In this document: in pieces, positions 26,279 through 34,652 of the stretch
How positions within the stretch are numbered: position 1 is the first letter of the stretch
Layout of the letters: each line of letters starts with the position of its first letter
DNA from: Sphingobacteriaceae bacterium
GTDB lineage: Bacteria > Bacteroidota > Bacteroidia > Sphingobacteriales > Sphingobacteriaceae
Reading direction: 5' to 3'
Assembly: GCA_017745075.1 (NCBI GenBank)
Contig: JAGIAD010000016.1
Coordinates: 1-55,786, forward strand
DNA length: 55,786 nucleotides
Position numbers and translations under genes: made by a program
The notes under the pieces: generated by a model
What the model was told of the DNA's origin: nothing
The model's database searches: none
The model's input: only the letters and a program-made list of their open reading frames with translations

Positions 26279-27369
26279 CTGATCGGAATTTTAATTTCGG
26301 CGCAAACCTTTTGATCCGCTTCATACAGGTTGAAAGATGCGCGGTGCTGGTAACTGAGATCAAGCCTTTCTTTTAAATTTTTAAGCCCTATGCCTGCAAC
26401 TGTTTTATCCTGTTTCAATTTACCGGGGCTTAAAACATAAATACTTACAATTCCACCCTGTTCATTAATGATCACTTCAATCTTTCCTCCTTGCTTTTCT
26501 AATGCAATCCCATGTTTTACTGCATTTTCGACCAATGTTTGAATGCAAAGGCGTGGCACCATTAGCGCTGATAGCGAAATATCGACATCCAACTCATATT
26601 GCAATCTTTCTTCCATTCTCAGCCCTTCAAGCTCCAGGTAATCTCTCACCAGGCCTACTTCTTCATTTAACCTGATGAGCATGGTGTTTCCTTTATACAA
26701 TCCACTACGCAGCAATTCGCCCAACAGATCAATGGCCCTGCCTGCAGCATCGGGGCGGGTATATACCAAAGACTTTATATTGTTAAGTGCATTGAATAAA
26801 AAATGGGGATTGAGCTGAGCGGAAAGATTATCGAGCTGCGATTGTTTAAAACTAAGCTCTAACCTTGCATTTTCTACTGATAGGCGCATTTCTCTTTTTG
26901 CATAGTGGTAAAGATGATAGGCTAAAAGCCATATGGCCATTAAGCGGGTACCGGCAACAAAAAGGCCTATCGCATTTGCATTAAAAAAATCAGCGAACGA
27001 TTGCAGGGGATGGCTTAGAAACAGCAGCTTCACCAGGTACAACTTACTCACGGTAACGAGGGCATAAAAAATACCCATCACCGGAGTAACGATCAGCATC
27101 CGCCAGATCAGTTTCTCAAGCGTCAGATCCTGCCAATGCTTTCTTTTTGCAAAATTACGGTACAGGTGGGTAATTAAAATATACATCGCCACATCTAAAA
27201 CAAACTGCACAACCGCCAGATCGAATCTAAAACTACGTGCATCCATCGCACCTTGAAATGTCCAATACAAAGCAGCCACCGACCAACCGATTAGCTGACA
27301 TTTCCAATAAAGTGATATGTAGGGTTTCTTTTTCAAAATTTTCTGCGCTAAACAAAGCAACGAAAACAA
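26275..27369 (-). CDS. LytS/YehU-type sensor histidine kinase
   Basis: A 364-residue membrane kinase. Four or so hydrophobic segments fill residues 25-155 (LIGWSVAALYWTF, FVLDVAMYILITHLY, MLIVTPVMGIFYALVTV, GLFVAGTRLMAIWLLAYHLY), with no large periplasmic sensor domain. A short coiled coil leads into the His_kinase (PF06580) motif LSAQLNPHFLFNALNNI with phospho-acceptor His189, and a HATPase domain (LCIQTLVENAVKHGI, AGIGLKNLKERL). Overlaps the regulator gene by 4 bp. The signal sensed is unknown. The hydrophobic MFSLLCLAQ start at 27369 is accepted, though a slightly later start cannot be excluded. Confidence 0.93.
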   Translation of the reverse strand: MFSLLCLAQKILKKKPYISLYWKCQLIGWSVAALYWTFQGAMDARSFRFDLAVVQFVLDVAMYILITHLYRNFAKRKHWQDLTLEKLIWRMLIVTPVMGIFYALVTVSKLYLVKLLFLSHPLQSFADFFNANAIGLFVAGTRLMAIWLLAYHLYHYAKREMRLSVENARLELSFKQSQLDNLSAQLNPHFLFNALNNIKSLVYTRPDAAGRAIDLLGELLRSGLYKGNTMLIRLNEEVGLVRDYLELEGLRMEERLQYELDVDISLSALMVPRLCIQTLVENAVKHGIALEKQGGKIEVIINEQGGIVSIYVLSPGKLKQDKTVAGIGLKNLKERLDLSYQHRASFNLYEADQKVCAEIKIPIR

Positions 27370-27625
27370 ATTTTAAGAAAAAAGATAAAGTACAGGAACG
27401 CAGGCTTTTGGGGGACGAGCGATTTTTAGTCCGAAGTTTATTGTCGAAAAGAAACAAAACATGTCTTTGTACGCTCCGCGTTGATCTTTTAAACCTGTGA
27501 GGATAATAGTTAAAAAGGCATTAAAAAATCTATAGGAGGTGATGCAAAATGATCAATATTGTGTAGCGTATCCCGGTATCTTTACGTTTTATAAGTGGAT
27601 CATTAATCTAAAAAACCACAAACCC

Positions 27626-28240
27626 ATGAAAAACCTCTTTATTTTATTAATTGCGCTTGCATTTGTTTCCTGTAAAAAATCGGAAAGATATGGCCCGCTG
27701 AACTTAAAAAACGGACAGGAAGTGGAATTACTGGTAAGCCCCCGTTACGGTGCAGATAATGACCCGCTGTTAAAACTACCCGACAATGTAGCTGCAGGCG
27801 CCTCGCTCTGGGGTTTTGATCAGCGTGAGCCTGGTTATACTTACCGTATTAAAGCGAGGTTTAACCGTGATAAAGAGCCCCTTCAAGACGGACCTGAATA
27901 CTACTTTATTTTCGAAAAAATCCTTAGTAAGGAGCAGTATAAAGGAACTGAATCGTTCACGGTGCAACTCATTACGAACTATGTTGTTGGAGGGCCAGCT
28001 ATCAGGCTAAGCAAAACAGGAACCGATTATTATATGATCCCCGATAAATTACAGCTCACTTATGCTAACAGTACCGTTCAGAGCCAGCTCGAAGAAATTT
28101 GGCTGAATGCACAGGAAATCCGTGCTAACTGGCAAAAAGGACAACGACCAAAATGGAAGGGCATTAAAGCTACGGTGGTACACGATCCGCAGAAGTTTGG
28201 TAAAGCCTACCTGGTACAACAGATACAATTTACTGATTAA
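27626..28240 (+). CDS. DUF4377-like lipoprotein
   Basis: A 204-residue lipoprotein (FVSC, Cys16). The segment LWGFDQREPGYTYRIKARFNRDKEPLQDGPEYYFIFEKILSKE resembles the DUF4377 pattern (aromatic-Gly-Phe, EPGY, then ...EKILSK), a small beta domain of unknown function; this call is tentative. The C-terminal part (ANSTVQSQLEEIWLNAQEI) is not recognised. I start at 27626 (MKNLFILL) because it gives a clean lipoprotein signal; an upstream in-frame GTG/ATG at 27539/27542 sits over a strong AGGAGGTGATG sequence but would add 29 residues before the signal peptide. Convergent with the protease-like gene. Confidence 0.72.
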   Translation: MKNLFILLIALAFVSCKKSERYGPLNLKNGQEVELLVSPRYGADNDPLLKLPDNVAAGASLWGFDQREPGYTYRIKARFNRDKEPLQDGPEYYFIFEKILSKEQYKGTESFTVQLITNYVVGGPAIRLSKTGTDYYMIPDKLQLTYANSTVQSQLEEIWLNAQEIRANWQKGQRPKWKGIKATVVHDPQKFGKAYLVQQIQFTD

Positions 28241-28256
28241 TGGAAAATATGGTTAT

Positions 28257-28278
28257 AAAAGACGATTTTAAGTCTTTT
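28257..28278. terminator. Bidirectional hairpin between convergent genes
   Basis: AAAAGAC (28257-28263) and GTCTTTT (28272-28278) pair perfectly with an 8-nt loop. The A-rich and T-rich flanks would give a T-tract on either strand. It sits between the plus-strand lipoprotein gene and the minus-strand protease-like gene and overlaps the last codons of the latter. Confidence 0.5.
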
Positions 28279-29428
28279 GGTCTGCATAGGCAACATTATA
28301 AAGATGATTTGGCTTTAGATAGATTACATTATTTTGAAAATCGAAAACCGTATTGAATCTTTTTAAAATATCGTTTCCTAAGTAATGAACGTTAACACCC
28401 GGCATGGGTTTATTCTGTTGCATCACCTGAGCTGGCACATTTTTTAGTTCGAAATTACCAATTTTCAAACTTTCAAGTTTTACCGTGGTTACCGGCACTT
28501 CGTTACCTTTTATCCCACGCATAATTACCTTTTTGATGACTTCCATTTTTTCGGTCGGGAACTTCATTTCCTGCAGCAAATCGTTATCGAGCATAGCTGT
28601 ACGCTGGTAACCCAAATCGAAGAAAAACAGGCTTTTGTTTGTGGTTCCGCCCTGCGAAATTTCACTTTCTATAAAAGGCTTATTTTTGATGTAGGTGATC
28701 TTAAACCTGGCGTATTGTTTATCCTGCAAAATCTGCTTTGGCATGGCAGAATGTACCATCATTTTATTCTGATCATAATCTAAGGCCACAATCATACCGT
28801 CGAATATATCCCATCCTACCAGGCCATCAACTCCATTACCTGCCAGTTCAATATCATAAATTTTGCTTTTGTAGGTATGGTTTCCAATTTTTATTCCATA
28901 ATCTGTATGGTAGAGCTTTGGGTTCGATTTCACTTTTTTTGCCAGTGCAGCGCTGGTAAAATCGATGTCATTTGCCCCCGAATCAAAATTCATTAACAGC
29001 GAATCGGTGCCATTAAAAACAACCGGCAGGAAATTCGTATTGTATTTATTCACAAAGAAAGGGATCGAATCGTGGATTTCAGGGAATACTTTACTGAAGT
29101 TTTTTAGCGCAGGAGCCGTAATTTGGGTAAAGCACGAATCTTTTCCATTTAATAAAACAATAAACTCTTTTTTCTGCCCGGGCTTGATGTTAAAAACGAT
29201 CGAATCAACGTCGGTTTTGAATTTTATGCTTTTAGATTTTGTGAACTTCCCGATTGTAAAAACATCTGGTTTTATTTTGGGATTGATGTACCAGCCAGAT
29301 ACCGCATTATCCTGCTCGTAAATCCTTGCCTGACTGGCACTTGCTTTTACAACTGGTAATTGATGTTGAGCTAAAACAGAAAAGGGAATCAAGAGGGTTA
29401 AAATGGGCAATATTCGTTTCATGAGCAT
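28268..29428 (-). CDS. Exported retropepsin-like aspartyl protease family protein
   Basis: A 386-residue protein with a signal peptide (about 1-20, ending VLAQ). Two pseudo-symmetric halves carry degenerate aspartyl-protease motifs: LLMNFDSGANDIDF (FDSGA in place of the usual DTGA) followed by VDGLVGWDIFDGMIVALDY, and later FFFDLGYQRTAM with YLGNDILKRFNTVFDFQNNVIYL. Proteins with this layout in Bacteroidota are annotated as aspartyl proteases, but activity is rarely proven and the second half has Leu where Ser/Thr normally stands. MLMKRIL allows a start at 29428 or 29422. Single-gene unit, convergent with the DUF4377-like gene. Confidence 0.82.
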   Translation of the reverse strand: MLMKRILPILTLLIPFSVLAQHQLPVVKASASQARIYEQDNAVSGWYINPKIKPDVFTIGKFTKSKSIKFKTDVDSIVFNIKPGQKKEFIVLLNGKDSCFTQITAPALKNFSKVFPEIHDSIPFFVNKYNTNFLPVVFNGTDSLLMNFDSGANDIDFTSAALAKKVKSNPKLYHTDYGIKIGNHTYKSKIYDIELAGNGVDGLVGWDIFDGMIVALDYDQNKMMVHSAMPKQILQDKQYARFKITYIKNKPFIESEISQGGTTNKSLFFFDLGYQRTAMLDNDLLQEMKFPTEKMEVIKKVIMRGIKGNEVPVTTVKLESLKIGNFELKNVPAQVMQQNKPMPGVNVHYLGNDILKRFNTVFDFQNNVIYLKPNHLYNVAYADQKT

Positions 29429-29644
29429 TAATGGGTTTAGGGCTTGCGAGGAATTAACATATAATGGCTACCATCGGAAACCTGAACTAAAGATAAAAAG
29501 AATTACAAAGCATTGTAACATCTTATGCATTTAATTTTTGAGTAATTGTGCTGAACCGGAGGGCTCAAAACGGATAGTGATCAAAGTCGCGTTTTACCCC
29601 TTAACTTGTCGTTTTTGCACGTTAGCAGCTATAACTAAGGGCTG

Positions 29645-29652
29645 TATCTTTG
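29645..29652 (+). promoter_or_regulatory. Candidate -10 box of the VOC gene
   Basis: TATCTTTG is a full match to TAnnTTTG, 25 bp before the ATG at 29677. It overlaps an upstream in-frame TTG, which argues that translation starts at the ATG. The nearest TTTG upstream is 27 bp away, longer than the usual -33 spacing. Confidence 0.5.
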
Positions 29653-29676
29653 GATAAACTAAATAAGAAAACGAAT

Positions 29677-30090
29677 ATGGCAACTCAAATTTTTGTAAAC
29701 CTGGCTGTTAGCGATCTTAACAGATCAGTAGAATTTTTTAACAAACTGGGTTATACTTTTAACCCACAATTTACAGACGAAAAAGCAGCCTGTATGATTA
29801 TTAGCGATACCATTTATGTTATGCTGCTCACCAGGACCTTTTTCCAAACTTTTACCCAAAAAGAAATTATTGATGCGCATAAAGCTATAGAAACCTCCAT
29901 TGCCATATCGGCCGAAAGTAAAGATGAGGTTAATGCCATGGTAGATAAAGCTGTGGCTGCAGGTGCAACAATACCCAATCCGGCCAGCGATTATGGCTTC
30001 ATGTATCAGCATAGTTTTGATGACCTTGATGGCCACCATTGGGAATATGTATGGATGGATCCGAATGGCGTGCCTGAGCACCAGGGCTAA
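29677..30090 (+). CDS. VOC-superfamily (glyoxalase/bleomycin-resistance-like) protein
   Basis: A 137-residue cytoplasmic protein with paired beta-alpha-beta-beta-beta modules: IFVNLAVSDLNRSVEFFNKLGYTFNPQF at the start and the closing YQHSFDDLDGHHWEYVWMDP, with metal-ligand-type His/Glu positions conserved at the end (H, E in GHHWEYVW). The first ligand position, usually His at the start of the fold, is Asn here (FVNL), so metal binding may be altered. Family members include extradiol-dioxygenase-like and lactoylglutathione-lyase-like proteins of undefined role. Stands alone. Confidence 0.9.
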   Translation: MATQIFVNLAVSDLNRSVEFFNKLGYTFNPQFTDEKAACMIISDTIYVMLLTRTFFQTFTQKEIIDAHKAIETSIAISAESKDEVNAMVDKAVAAGATIPNPASDYGFMYQHSFDDLDGHHWEYVWMDPNGVPEHQG

Positions 30091-30153
30091 TAACAGCTAA
30101 TTCGGCAAAAGACAGGTAAACGCTTATGGCCAAAGCAATAGATATGGTAAATT

Positions 30154-30183
30154 GGGCAAGTAACGGATTTTTCGTACTTGCCC
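30154..30183. terminator. Bidirectional terminator between VOC and ABC permease genes
   Basis: GGGCAAGTA (30154-30162) and TACTTGCCC (30175-30183) form a 9-bp GC-rich stem; the right side is followed by GTTTTATTAATTT. It lies between two convergent genes and can serve both. Confidence 0.75.
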
Positions 30184-30225
30184 GTTTTATTAATTTCTTT
30201 GTTACCAGAAGGCCTTTAATTTATT

Positions 30226-31233
30226 CTAGCTCCTGATCTCCCGCCTCATAAACAGATAATAGGCCAGGGCAAAACAGGCAATGCTACAGGCAATCATTCC
30301 GCTGAGCTGCGGCCATACAATCATCAGGCTTTCTTTTAAAGGCAGTGGTGAAGGTATTGCTCCCGAGAGCTGCTCCATACTCATCGGCCCCAGGCTTCTT
30401 ATCGAAGGCATGAGCAGTGTGGTTGCGGCATCGCTATAAAGCTGGTTGGGCGCAATGCGAAGGATATCAAGAATGAGTTCATTGTATTTCATGATCTGCC
30501 CCTGAGTAAGATAAGCCGGATCGGGCATAAAAGCCCTGATGATGAGGTTCACCAAAATCGGGTAAAAAACCGTAAAGAAAAGCCATACACCAAGGGCACT
30601 CAATGCCGAAGTGGCTGCCTGCCGAAAAACAATAGACAATAATATAGAAAGGCTCAGGTAAAAGGCCACATACAGTATGGTGGTGAAAGCGAAGCCCAGT
30701 ATCCGCATCAGTTCCTGCGGTTCTATCCTTACCCCGGTGATCAGAAGCCCGCCACCGATCATCAGCAGGGTAAGCGAAAGAAATAGGGTGCTGATAATCA
30801 GCATCGCACTGTAGAATTTGGCTAAAAGAATATTATCCCGATAAATGGGTTGCGCCAGCAACCTGGTTAATGTACCGCTATTATGCTCGGCATTTATGGC
30901 ATCAAAGCCCATGCTGATGCCCAGTAAGGGTGCCAAAAAACTGAGCAGGATATGGAAAGGGGGCATAGAACCATCTGTATTACTGAGCAGTTTCAGGTAT
31001 AGGAAAGCATGGTCGGGATCTGCCGTATTGGTAAATACATTTTTAATATTGCCCATCGATATGTAAAGCGATGCTGTAAAAGTTAAAATTACCAAGGCGA
31101 GCAGCAAAATGAAACGCCAGCTCCGCACATGGTCGGCAATTTCTTTATGCACCATTACCTTAAAAGGACTTTTTTGCTTCAGGTTATTTTCGTTTGCCGC
31201 GGCCGAATAGGTTGTTGCGGATACTTCTTTCAT
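30226..31233 (-). CDS. ABC-2-type transporter permease
   Basis: A 335-residue permease with about six membrane helices: one after a charged cytoplasmic start (FILLLALVILTFTASLYISM), then a long loop, and a C-terminal cluster (LLGISMGFDAI, MLIISTLFLSLTLLMIGGGLLIT, FTTILYVAFYLSLSILLSIVF, LGVWLFFTVFYPILVNLII, MIACSIACFALAYYLF). The motif EHNSGTLTRLLAQPIYRDNILLAKF is typical of the ABC-2 exporter family with extended external loop. The chosen ATG at 31233 lies 50 bp inside the ATPase gene, an overlapping arrangement implying coupled translation; a longer frame reaching 31335 is rejected. Confidence 0.9.
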   Translation of the reverse strand: MKEVSATTYSAAANENNLKQKSPFKVMVHKEIADHVRSWRFILLLALVILTFTASLYISMGNIKNVFTNTADPDHAFLYLKLLSNTDGSMPPFHILLSFLAPLLGISMGFDAINAEHNSGTLTRLLAQPIYRDNILLAKFYSAMLIISTLFLSLTLLMIGGGLLITGVRIEPQELMRILGFAFTTILYVAFYLSLSILLSIVFRQAATSALSALGVWLFFTVFYPILVNLIIRAFMPDPAYLTQGQIMKYNELILDILRIAPNQLYSDAATTLLMPSIRSLGPMSMEQLSGAIPSPLPLKESLMIVWPQLSGMIACSIACFALAYYLFMRREIRS

Positions 31234-32191
31234 GATCTGTAGTTTTGTTAGGACTGCTTTCAAAATATTTCTGATAGATCTCATCGAGACCGTACTCTTT
31301 TTGGGTAACACGCAGGATATCTTCCCCACGCTCAATAAGGATACGGATGAGTCGCGGAGTAATGTTTTCTTTACTGCTAAAGGTCAGCAAGTCGCCTGAT
31401 ATGCTGAGGGTGGTAATGCCTGGCCATTGAGAGAATTCTTCCCTCAGCGCAGTGGCATCTGCCGGAGCCTGGGTCAGCTGGATTACCGTCTGTATCCCTG
31501 CGTTTCCGAAAAGTTCTTCCGTAAGTGTTGCCTGGTTGCCTTGTGCCAATAGTTTTCCGTTCACAAATATCCCCACCCTGTCGCAAACCTGCTGTACATG
31601 ATGAAGGTGGTGCGAAGACAATAACACGGTTAAACCCTGCTCTTCCCTTAAACTTTTAATCAGTTCCAGAAATTCCCTCACCCCTGTCGGATCAATACCG
31701 AGTGTAGGCTCGTCCAAAATAATCACTTCCGGATTTTTAATGAGCACTTCTGCAAGTCCCAAACGTTGTTTCATCCCCCTTGAATAGCTGGAAGTACGTT
31801 TATGTGCAGCATCCTTTAGTCCAACTATATCCAGCACGGCAAGCGCATGCGCTGCTATTCCCTGCTCTCCGAGTCCATTAAGCCTGCCGATATACAGCAG
31901 GTTTTCAAGCGCGCTGAGCTGTGGGTAAAAGCCAACATTATCGGGCATATAACCAACTTTCTGCTTCACTGCAATCGGGTTACGGGTAGCGTTGTAACCA
32001 CAAACCGTCGCCGTGCCATTGTCGGGCTCGGTAAGTCCAAGCATCATCAGTATTGTGGTGGTTTTACCTGCACCATTCGGACCAAGCAGGCCGAATATCT
32101 CTCCCGGGTAAATGTCGAGGTTTAATCCATCAACGGCTTTATGGGTACCATAGTTTTTCTCCAGGCCCTTCAAATTTATGATCGGTTCCAT
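31184..32191 (-). CDS. ABC transporter ATP-binding protein (ABC-2 exporter type)
   Basis: A 335-residue ATPase. Walker A LLGPNGAGKTTT, Q-loop in VGYMPDNVGFYPQLSALENL, signature SRGMKQRLGLAEVL, Walker B VIILDEPTLGIDP and H-switch LLSSHHLHHV are all intact. The last 100 residues (FVNGKLLAQGNQATLTEEL onward, ending EYGLDEIYQKYF) are the accessory region seen in CcmA/NosF-like proteins. With the NEW3-domain protein upstream (33-bp gap) and the permease downstream it resembles the Nos-type or gliding-type exporter gene sets, but the substrate is unknown. Start chosen at MEPIINLKG (32191). Confidence 0.94.
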   Translation of the reverse strand: MEPIINLKGLEKNYGTHKAVDGLNLDIYPGEIFGLLGPNGAGKTTTILMMLGLTEPDNGTATVCGYNATRNPIAVKQKVGYMPDNVGFYPQLSALENLLYIGRLNGLGEQGIAAHALAVLDIVGLKDAAHKRTSSYSRGMKQRLGLAEVLIKNPEVIILDEPTLGIDPTGVREFLELIKSLREEQGLTVLLSSHHLHHVQQVCDRVGIFVNGKLLAQGNQATLTEELFGNAGIQTVIQLTQAPADATALREEFSQWPGITTLSISGDLLTFSSKENITPRLIRILIERGEDILRVTQKEYGLDEIYQKYFESSPNKTTDHERSIRNNLFGRGKRK

Positions 32192-32223
32192 CTTTTCTTC
32201 AATAAGATTTGCTGAACGATGGA

Positions 32224-33078
32224 TTATCTTCTGCCGTATTTGCGGATGAGCACATATACCGCTGCAATGGCGATAAGGATTACTAAAATGCCAATCCATC
32301 CCGATAACAGCGAGGTTTTGACAAAAATGCGGAACGCGGCCTGGCCATTGGCATTATTGCCACTCAGGCTAAAAGTTGCGCCGTAATCTCCTGCAATGGT
32401 TTTATCGGGCACTTTAAGCGAAGCCTTTACAATGGCCTTTTTGCCTCCCTCCAGCTTAGTAATTTTGCTCGGCTCGAAACTTGCCTCCCAGCCGGTGGGT
32501 AACTGAGCCGTAACTTCAAGATCGTTTAACGGAAGTGTTCCCGTATTGCGCACCTCGAGTTCAATTTCCTTGTGTGCACCTGAAGTTACCTCTTCGCTAA
32601 GCCTTCCACTCGGGGTACTGATGGTGCTGCCATAACTTCCTTTAACAACCGCTTCGAGTTGTAGCGAAAGTGATTGCGTTGCCGATACTGCCTTAAACGG
32701 AATGAGGTATTTCTTAGCGGGGGCAGTATTACTTGCGGTAATTTCTACCGCAATTTCCTGGGTTTTTCCGGCCTCGAGGTTCACCGAGGTGACCTGGCTG
32801 CCCTCAACCCGGTAGCTTGCCTGCCATCCAACGGGCAGATCGGCTTTAAGTTCGTAAAGCTGCTGTGATGAAGTTCCATTGTGGAGCGATACCGAAAAGC
32901 GGAAAGGCTCATTCGTTGCAGACTCAATATTGATCAGCTTTGCGGTTAAACCGGAAGGGCCTTTCAGCACATTTGTTTGTTGTGCATCTGCAGGAAATGC
33001 TGCAGAAATGATGGTTAATAATAAAAGAGCGCCGACTATTTTTTTGCGCCAGTTGTTGAGTAATGATTTTTTCGACAT
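32224..33078 (-). CDS. NEW3-domain exported membrane-anchored protein
   Basis: A 284-residue protein: signal peptide (1-33, ending ADAQ), two NEW3-type Ig-like repeats (about 40-140 and 150-250; each with PVGWQASYRVEGSQ-like or PTGWEASFEPSKI-like cores and EAGKTQEIAVEI or EGGKKAIVKASL), and a C-terminal membrane helix (SGWIGILVILIAIAAVYVLI) followed by RKYGRR. NEW3 domains are adhesion-like folds; the same three-gene set with an ABC exporter is common in Bacteroidota. First gene of the operon 33078 to 30226. Confidence 0.88.
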   Translation of the reverse strand: MSKKSLLNNWRKKIVGALLLLTIISAAFPADAQQTNVLKGPSGLTAKLINIESATNEPFRFSVSLHNGTSSQQLYELKADLPVGWQASYRVEGSQVTSVNLEAGKTQEIAVEITASNTAPAKKYLIPFKAVSATQSLSLQLEAVVKGSYGSTISTPSGRLSEEVTSGAHKEIELEVRNTGTLPLNDLEVTAQLPTGWEASFEPSKITKLEGGKKAIVKASLKVPDKTIAGDYGATFSLSGNNANGQAAFRIFVKTSLLSGWIGILVILIAIAAVYVLIRKYGRR

Positions 33079-33405
33079 AATCTAAACCAAAAATTTTAAT
33101 AATTGCTCTAAAAAATGTTTTCTGGATTGTTTATCTGATTAGATTTCAAAACAAAAAAATGAAAAGTTTTTTTCAAAACTCCTTAACATTTTTTAACATT
33201 TCAGGTTTATTTCGTGAAAAACCAGTGGTGGGGAATGGTAAGCGCAAGAGTTCACCCGACAATAAAAACTCAGGGAATCTACATTTTCTTGTCCTTTAAA
33301 TAATGTACTCCAAAACTTCAGCCATCGAACACAGGCTTTACCATTCACTTAAGCTTTCACTATTAGTCAGTGTGCCAACGCTCACATTCCCCTCATCACC
33401 ATTTT
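33079..33405. other. Intergenic region without recognised gene
   Basis: This AT-rich 327-bp gap holds the upstream region of the NEW3/ABC operon and the 3' flank of the tail-fibre-like gene. I found no reading frame of interest, no clear TAnnTTTG box and only a weak 4-bp hairpin (CACT/AGTG near 33358). Confidence 0.5.
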
Positions 33406-34428
33406 TTATTTATTTTTCTTTTTATTTCGATTTAGTTGAGCCTGGAGTAAATTAATCCGCTTGTCTTGTTGTAAAAGCTTTTCATTTTGCTTGATGATGG
33501 ATTTATTCTGCTCAATAAGGTGAAGTGTAAGTTCTTCGATCTTCTTTACCAGGGTATTATTAAGCTCACCTAGAGCAATTCCCTCTTTCTGAACCTCAAG
33601 TGCTGAAGGGATTTCAGGTAAATGCCCATTGGTATTGATATATTTTTCTACTTCAGGTAAAGGTGTAAGCGAATATTCTTTCTGAAAAACATAATCGGGC
33701 CAGTTAGTGGCTTCTACCTTGATTTCTTTGGCGCGGATGTTTCCATTGACGGAGAGTTTTTCTTTAGGAACAAGTGTTCCTATTCCTACATTGCCCTGCG
33801 CATTCCAAATGCCATTTGGTAAACCTATATTTGCACTTCCCCAGCCACCATCGTAACCTAACTGAATAGTTCCATTCCCTGCCCTGATAAAATCAACCCT
33901 GCTTCCCGAATCATGGAAGGCTACAGTACTGTAATCCTTTGCATTGAGCAATAAAGTAGAATTAGGAACCCAATCTGCCTGTGTAGGATTAGAATCTTCG
34001 GTGATACTTCCAATACTAATATGCCCATCAGCATTTGTGACTACCGAGTTGGTTCCTACAACTATGGCCCCACCATTAACTTGTAATTTTGCTTGTGGTA
34101 ATGAAATTCCAATACCAACATTTCCTTTAATATAAGTATTGCCAGAACCTCCTTCAATGGTTAAAAGCGGTTGAAGACCTGTTGACCAAAAACTAAACTG
34201 ACGACTTTCGTGCATGTGTATCCCAAAGCCGCTCCTAGCAACACCATTTGAAGCTGGTGGGGTTTTAATAAGTCCTTCATCCCAACCTGCGGGGATGTCC
34301 CGCTGCCAAATAACCTTAGGCCATTCAAAATTTTCTAAATTGGTAAAATCTCCGAGTACTTGCTGGGAAAAAACTGCGGAAGAGCAGCTCATAAATACTA
34401 GTATTAACGATAAAAATTTAATTCTCAT
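33406..34428 (-). CDS. Exported tail-fibre-like protein with C-terminal trimerisation/chaperone-like region (paralogue 1)
   Basis: A 340-residue exported protein (signal peptide ending VFSQQ). The middle has glycine-rich fibre-like repeats typical of collar or fibre shafts (GNVGIGISLPQAKLQVNGGAIVVGTN, GNVGIGTLVPKEKLSVNGNIRAKEIKV). The last 110 residues (EATNWPDYVF onward, LPEIPSALEVQKEGIALGELNNTLVKKIEELTLHLIEQ, then a coiled coil to the Lys-rich end) match the Bacteroidota fibre-protein C-terminus also found in the neighbour 34653-35618. Likely forms surface or secreted trimeric fibres; not evidence of prophage, since no phage structural genes are present. Start 34428 (MRIKFLSL). A bipartite element lies 61 bp upstream. 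Confidence 0.8.
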   Translation of the reverse strand: MRIKFLSLILVFMSCSSAVFSQQVLGDFTNLENFEWPKVIWQRDIPAGWDEGLIKTPPASNGVARSGFGIHMHESRQFSFWSTGLQPLLTIEGGSGNTYIKGNVGIGISLPQAKLQVNGGAIVVGTNSVVTNADGHISIGSITEDSNPTQADWVPNSTLLLNAKDYSTVAFHDSGSRVDFIRAGNGTIQLGYDGGWGSANIGLPNGIWNAQGNVGIGTLVPKEKLSVNGNIRAKEIKVEATNWPDYVFQKEYSLTPLPEVEKYINTNGHLPEIPSALEVQKEGIALGELNNTLVKKIEELTLHLIEQNKSIIKQNEKLLQQDKRINLLQAQLNRNKKKNK

Positions 34429-34489
34429 GGTTTGATTTAGTCTATAATTAATGTCCAAGTTATCATATACCCCAAAAAGGAGAGAAATC

Positions 34490-34524
34490 TTTTTGATGAA
34501 CAGGCGTTTTTGAGGTAATATTCT
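34490..34524 (-). promoter_or_regulatory. Bipartite upstream element, copy A
   Basis: Plus-strand reading TTTTTGATGAA, 11 bp, GAGGTAATATTCT; followed at 34527-34538 by CTTTTGGAGTAA, as in copy D. It lies 61 bp upstream of the minus-strand tail-fibre gene. Copies B, C and D share both half-sites and the 11-bp spacer; this copy has one extra G in the second half. Confidence 0.55.
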
Positions 34525-34652
34525 GGGCTTTTGGAGTAACGAACTAATTTACCGACATATTTTTTTAAAAAAATTTTTAAGTTCAAATCAAAAAAATAAG
34601 GCATTCTGATTACACCTGATTTTTCAATAATTAGAGTTATACCTAGAATGCA

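Noticed and set aside
27534..27625. Strong AGGAGGTGATG sequence and an N-terminal extension of the DUF4377-like lipoprotein; also a 5-codon frame from 27548
   Set aside because: The extension would bury the lipoprotein signal peptide 29 residues in. Shine-Dalgarno sequences are rarely used in this phylum; probably chance, though a leader peptide is not excluded.
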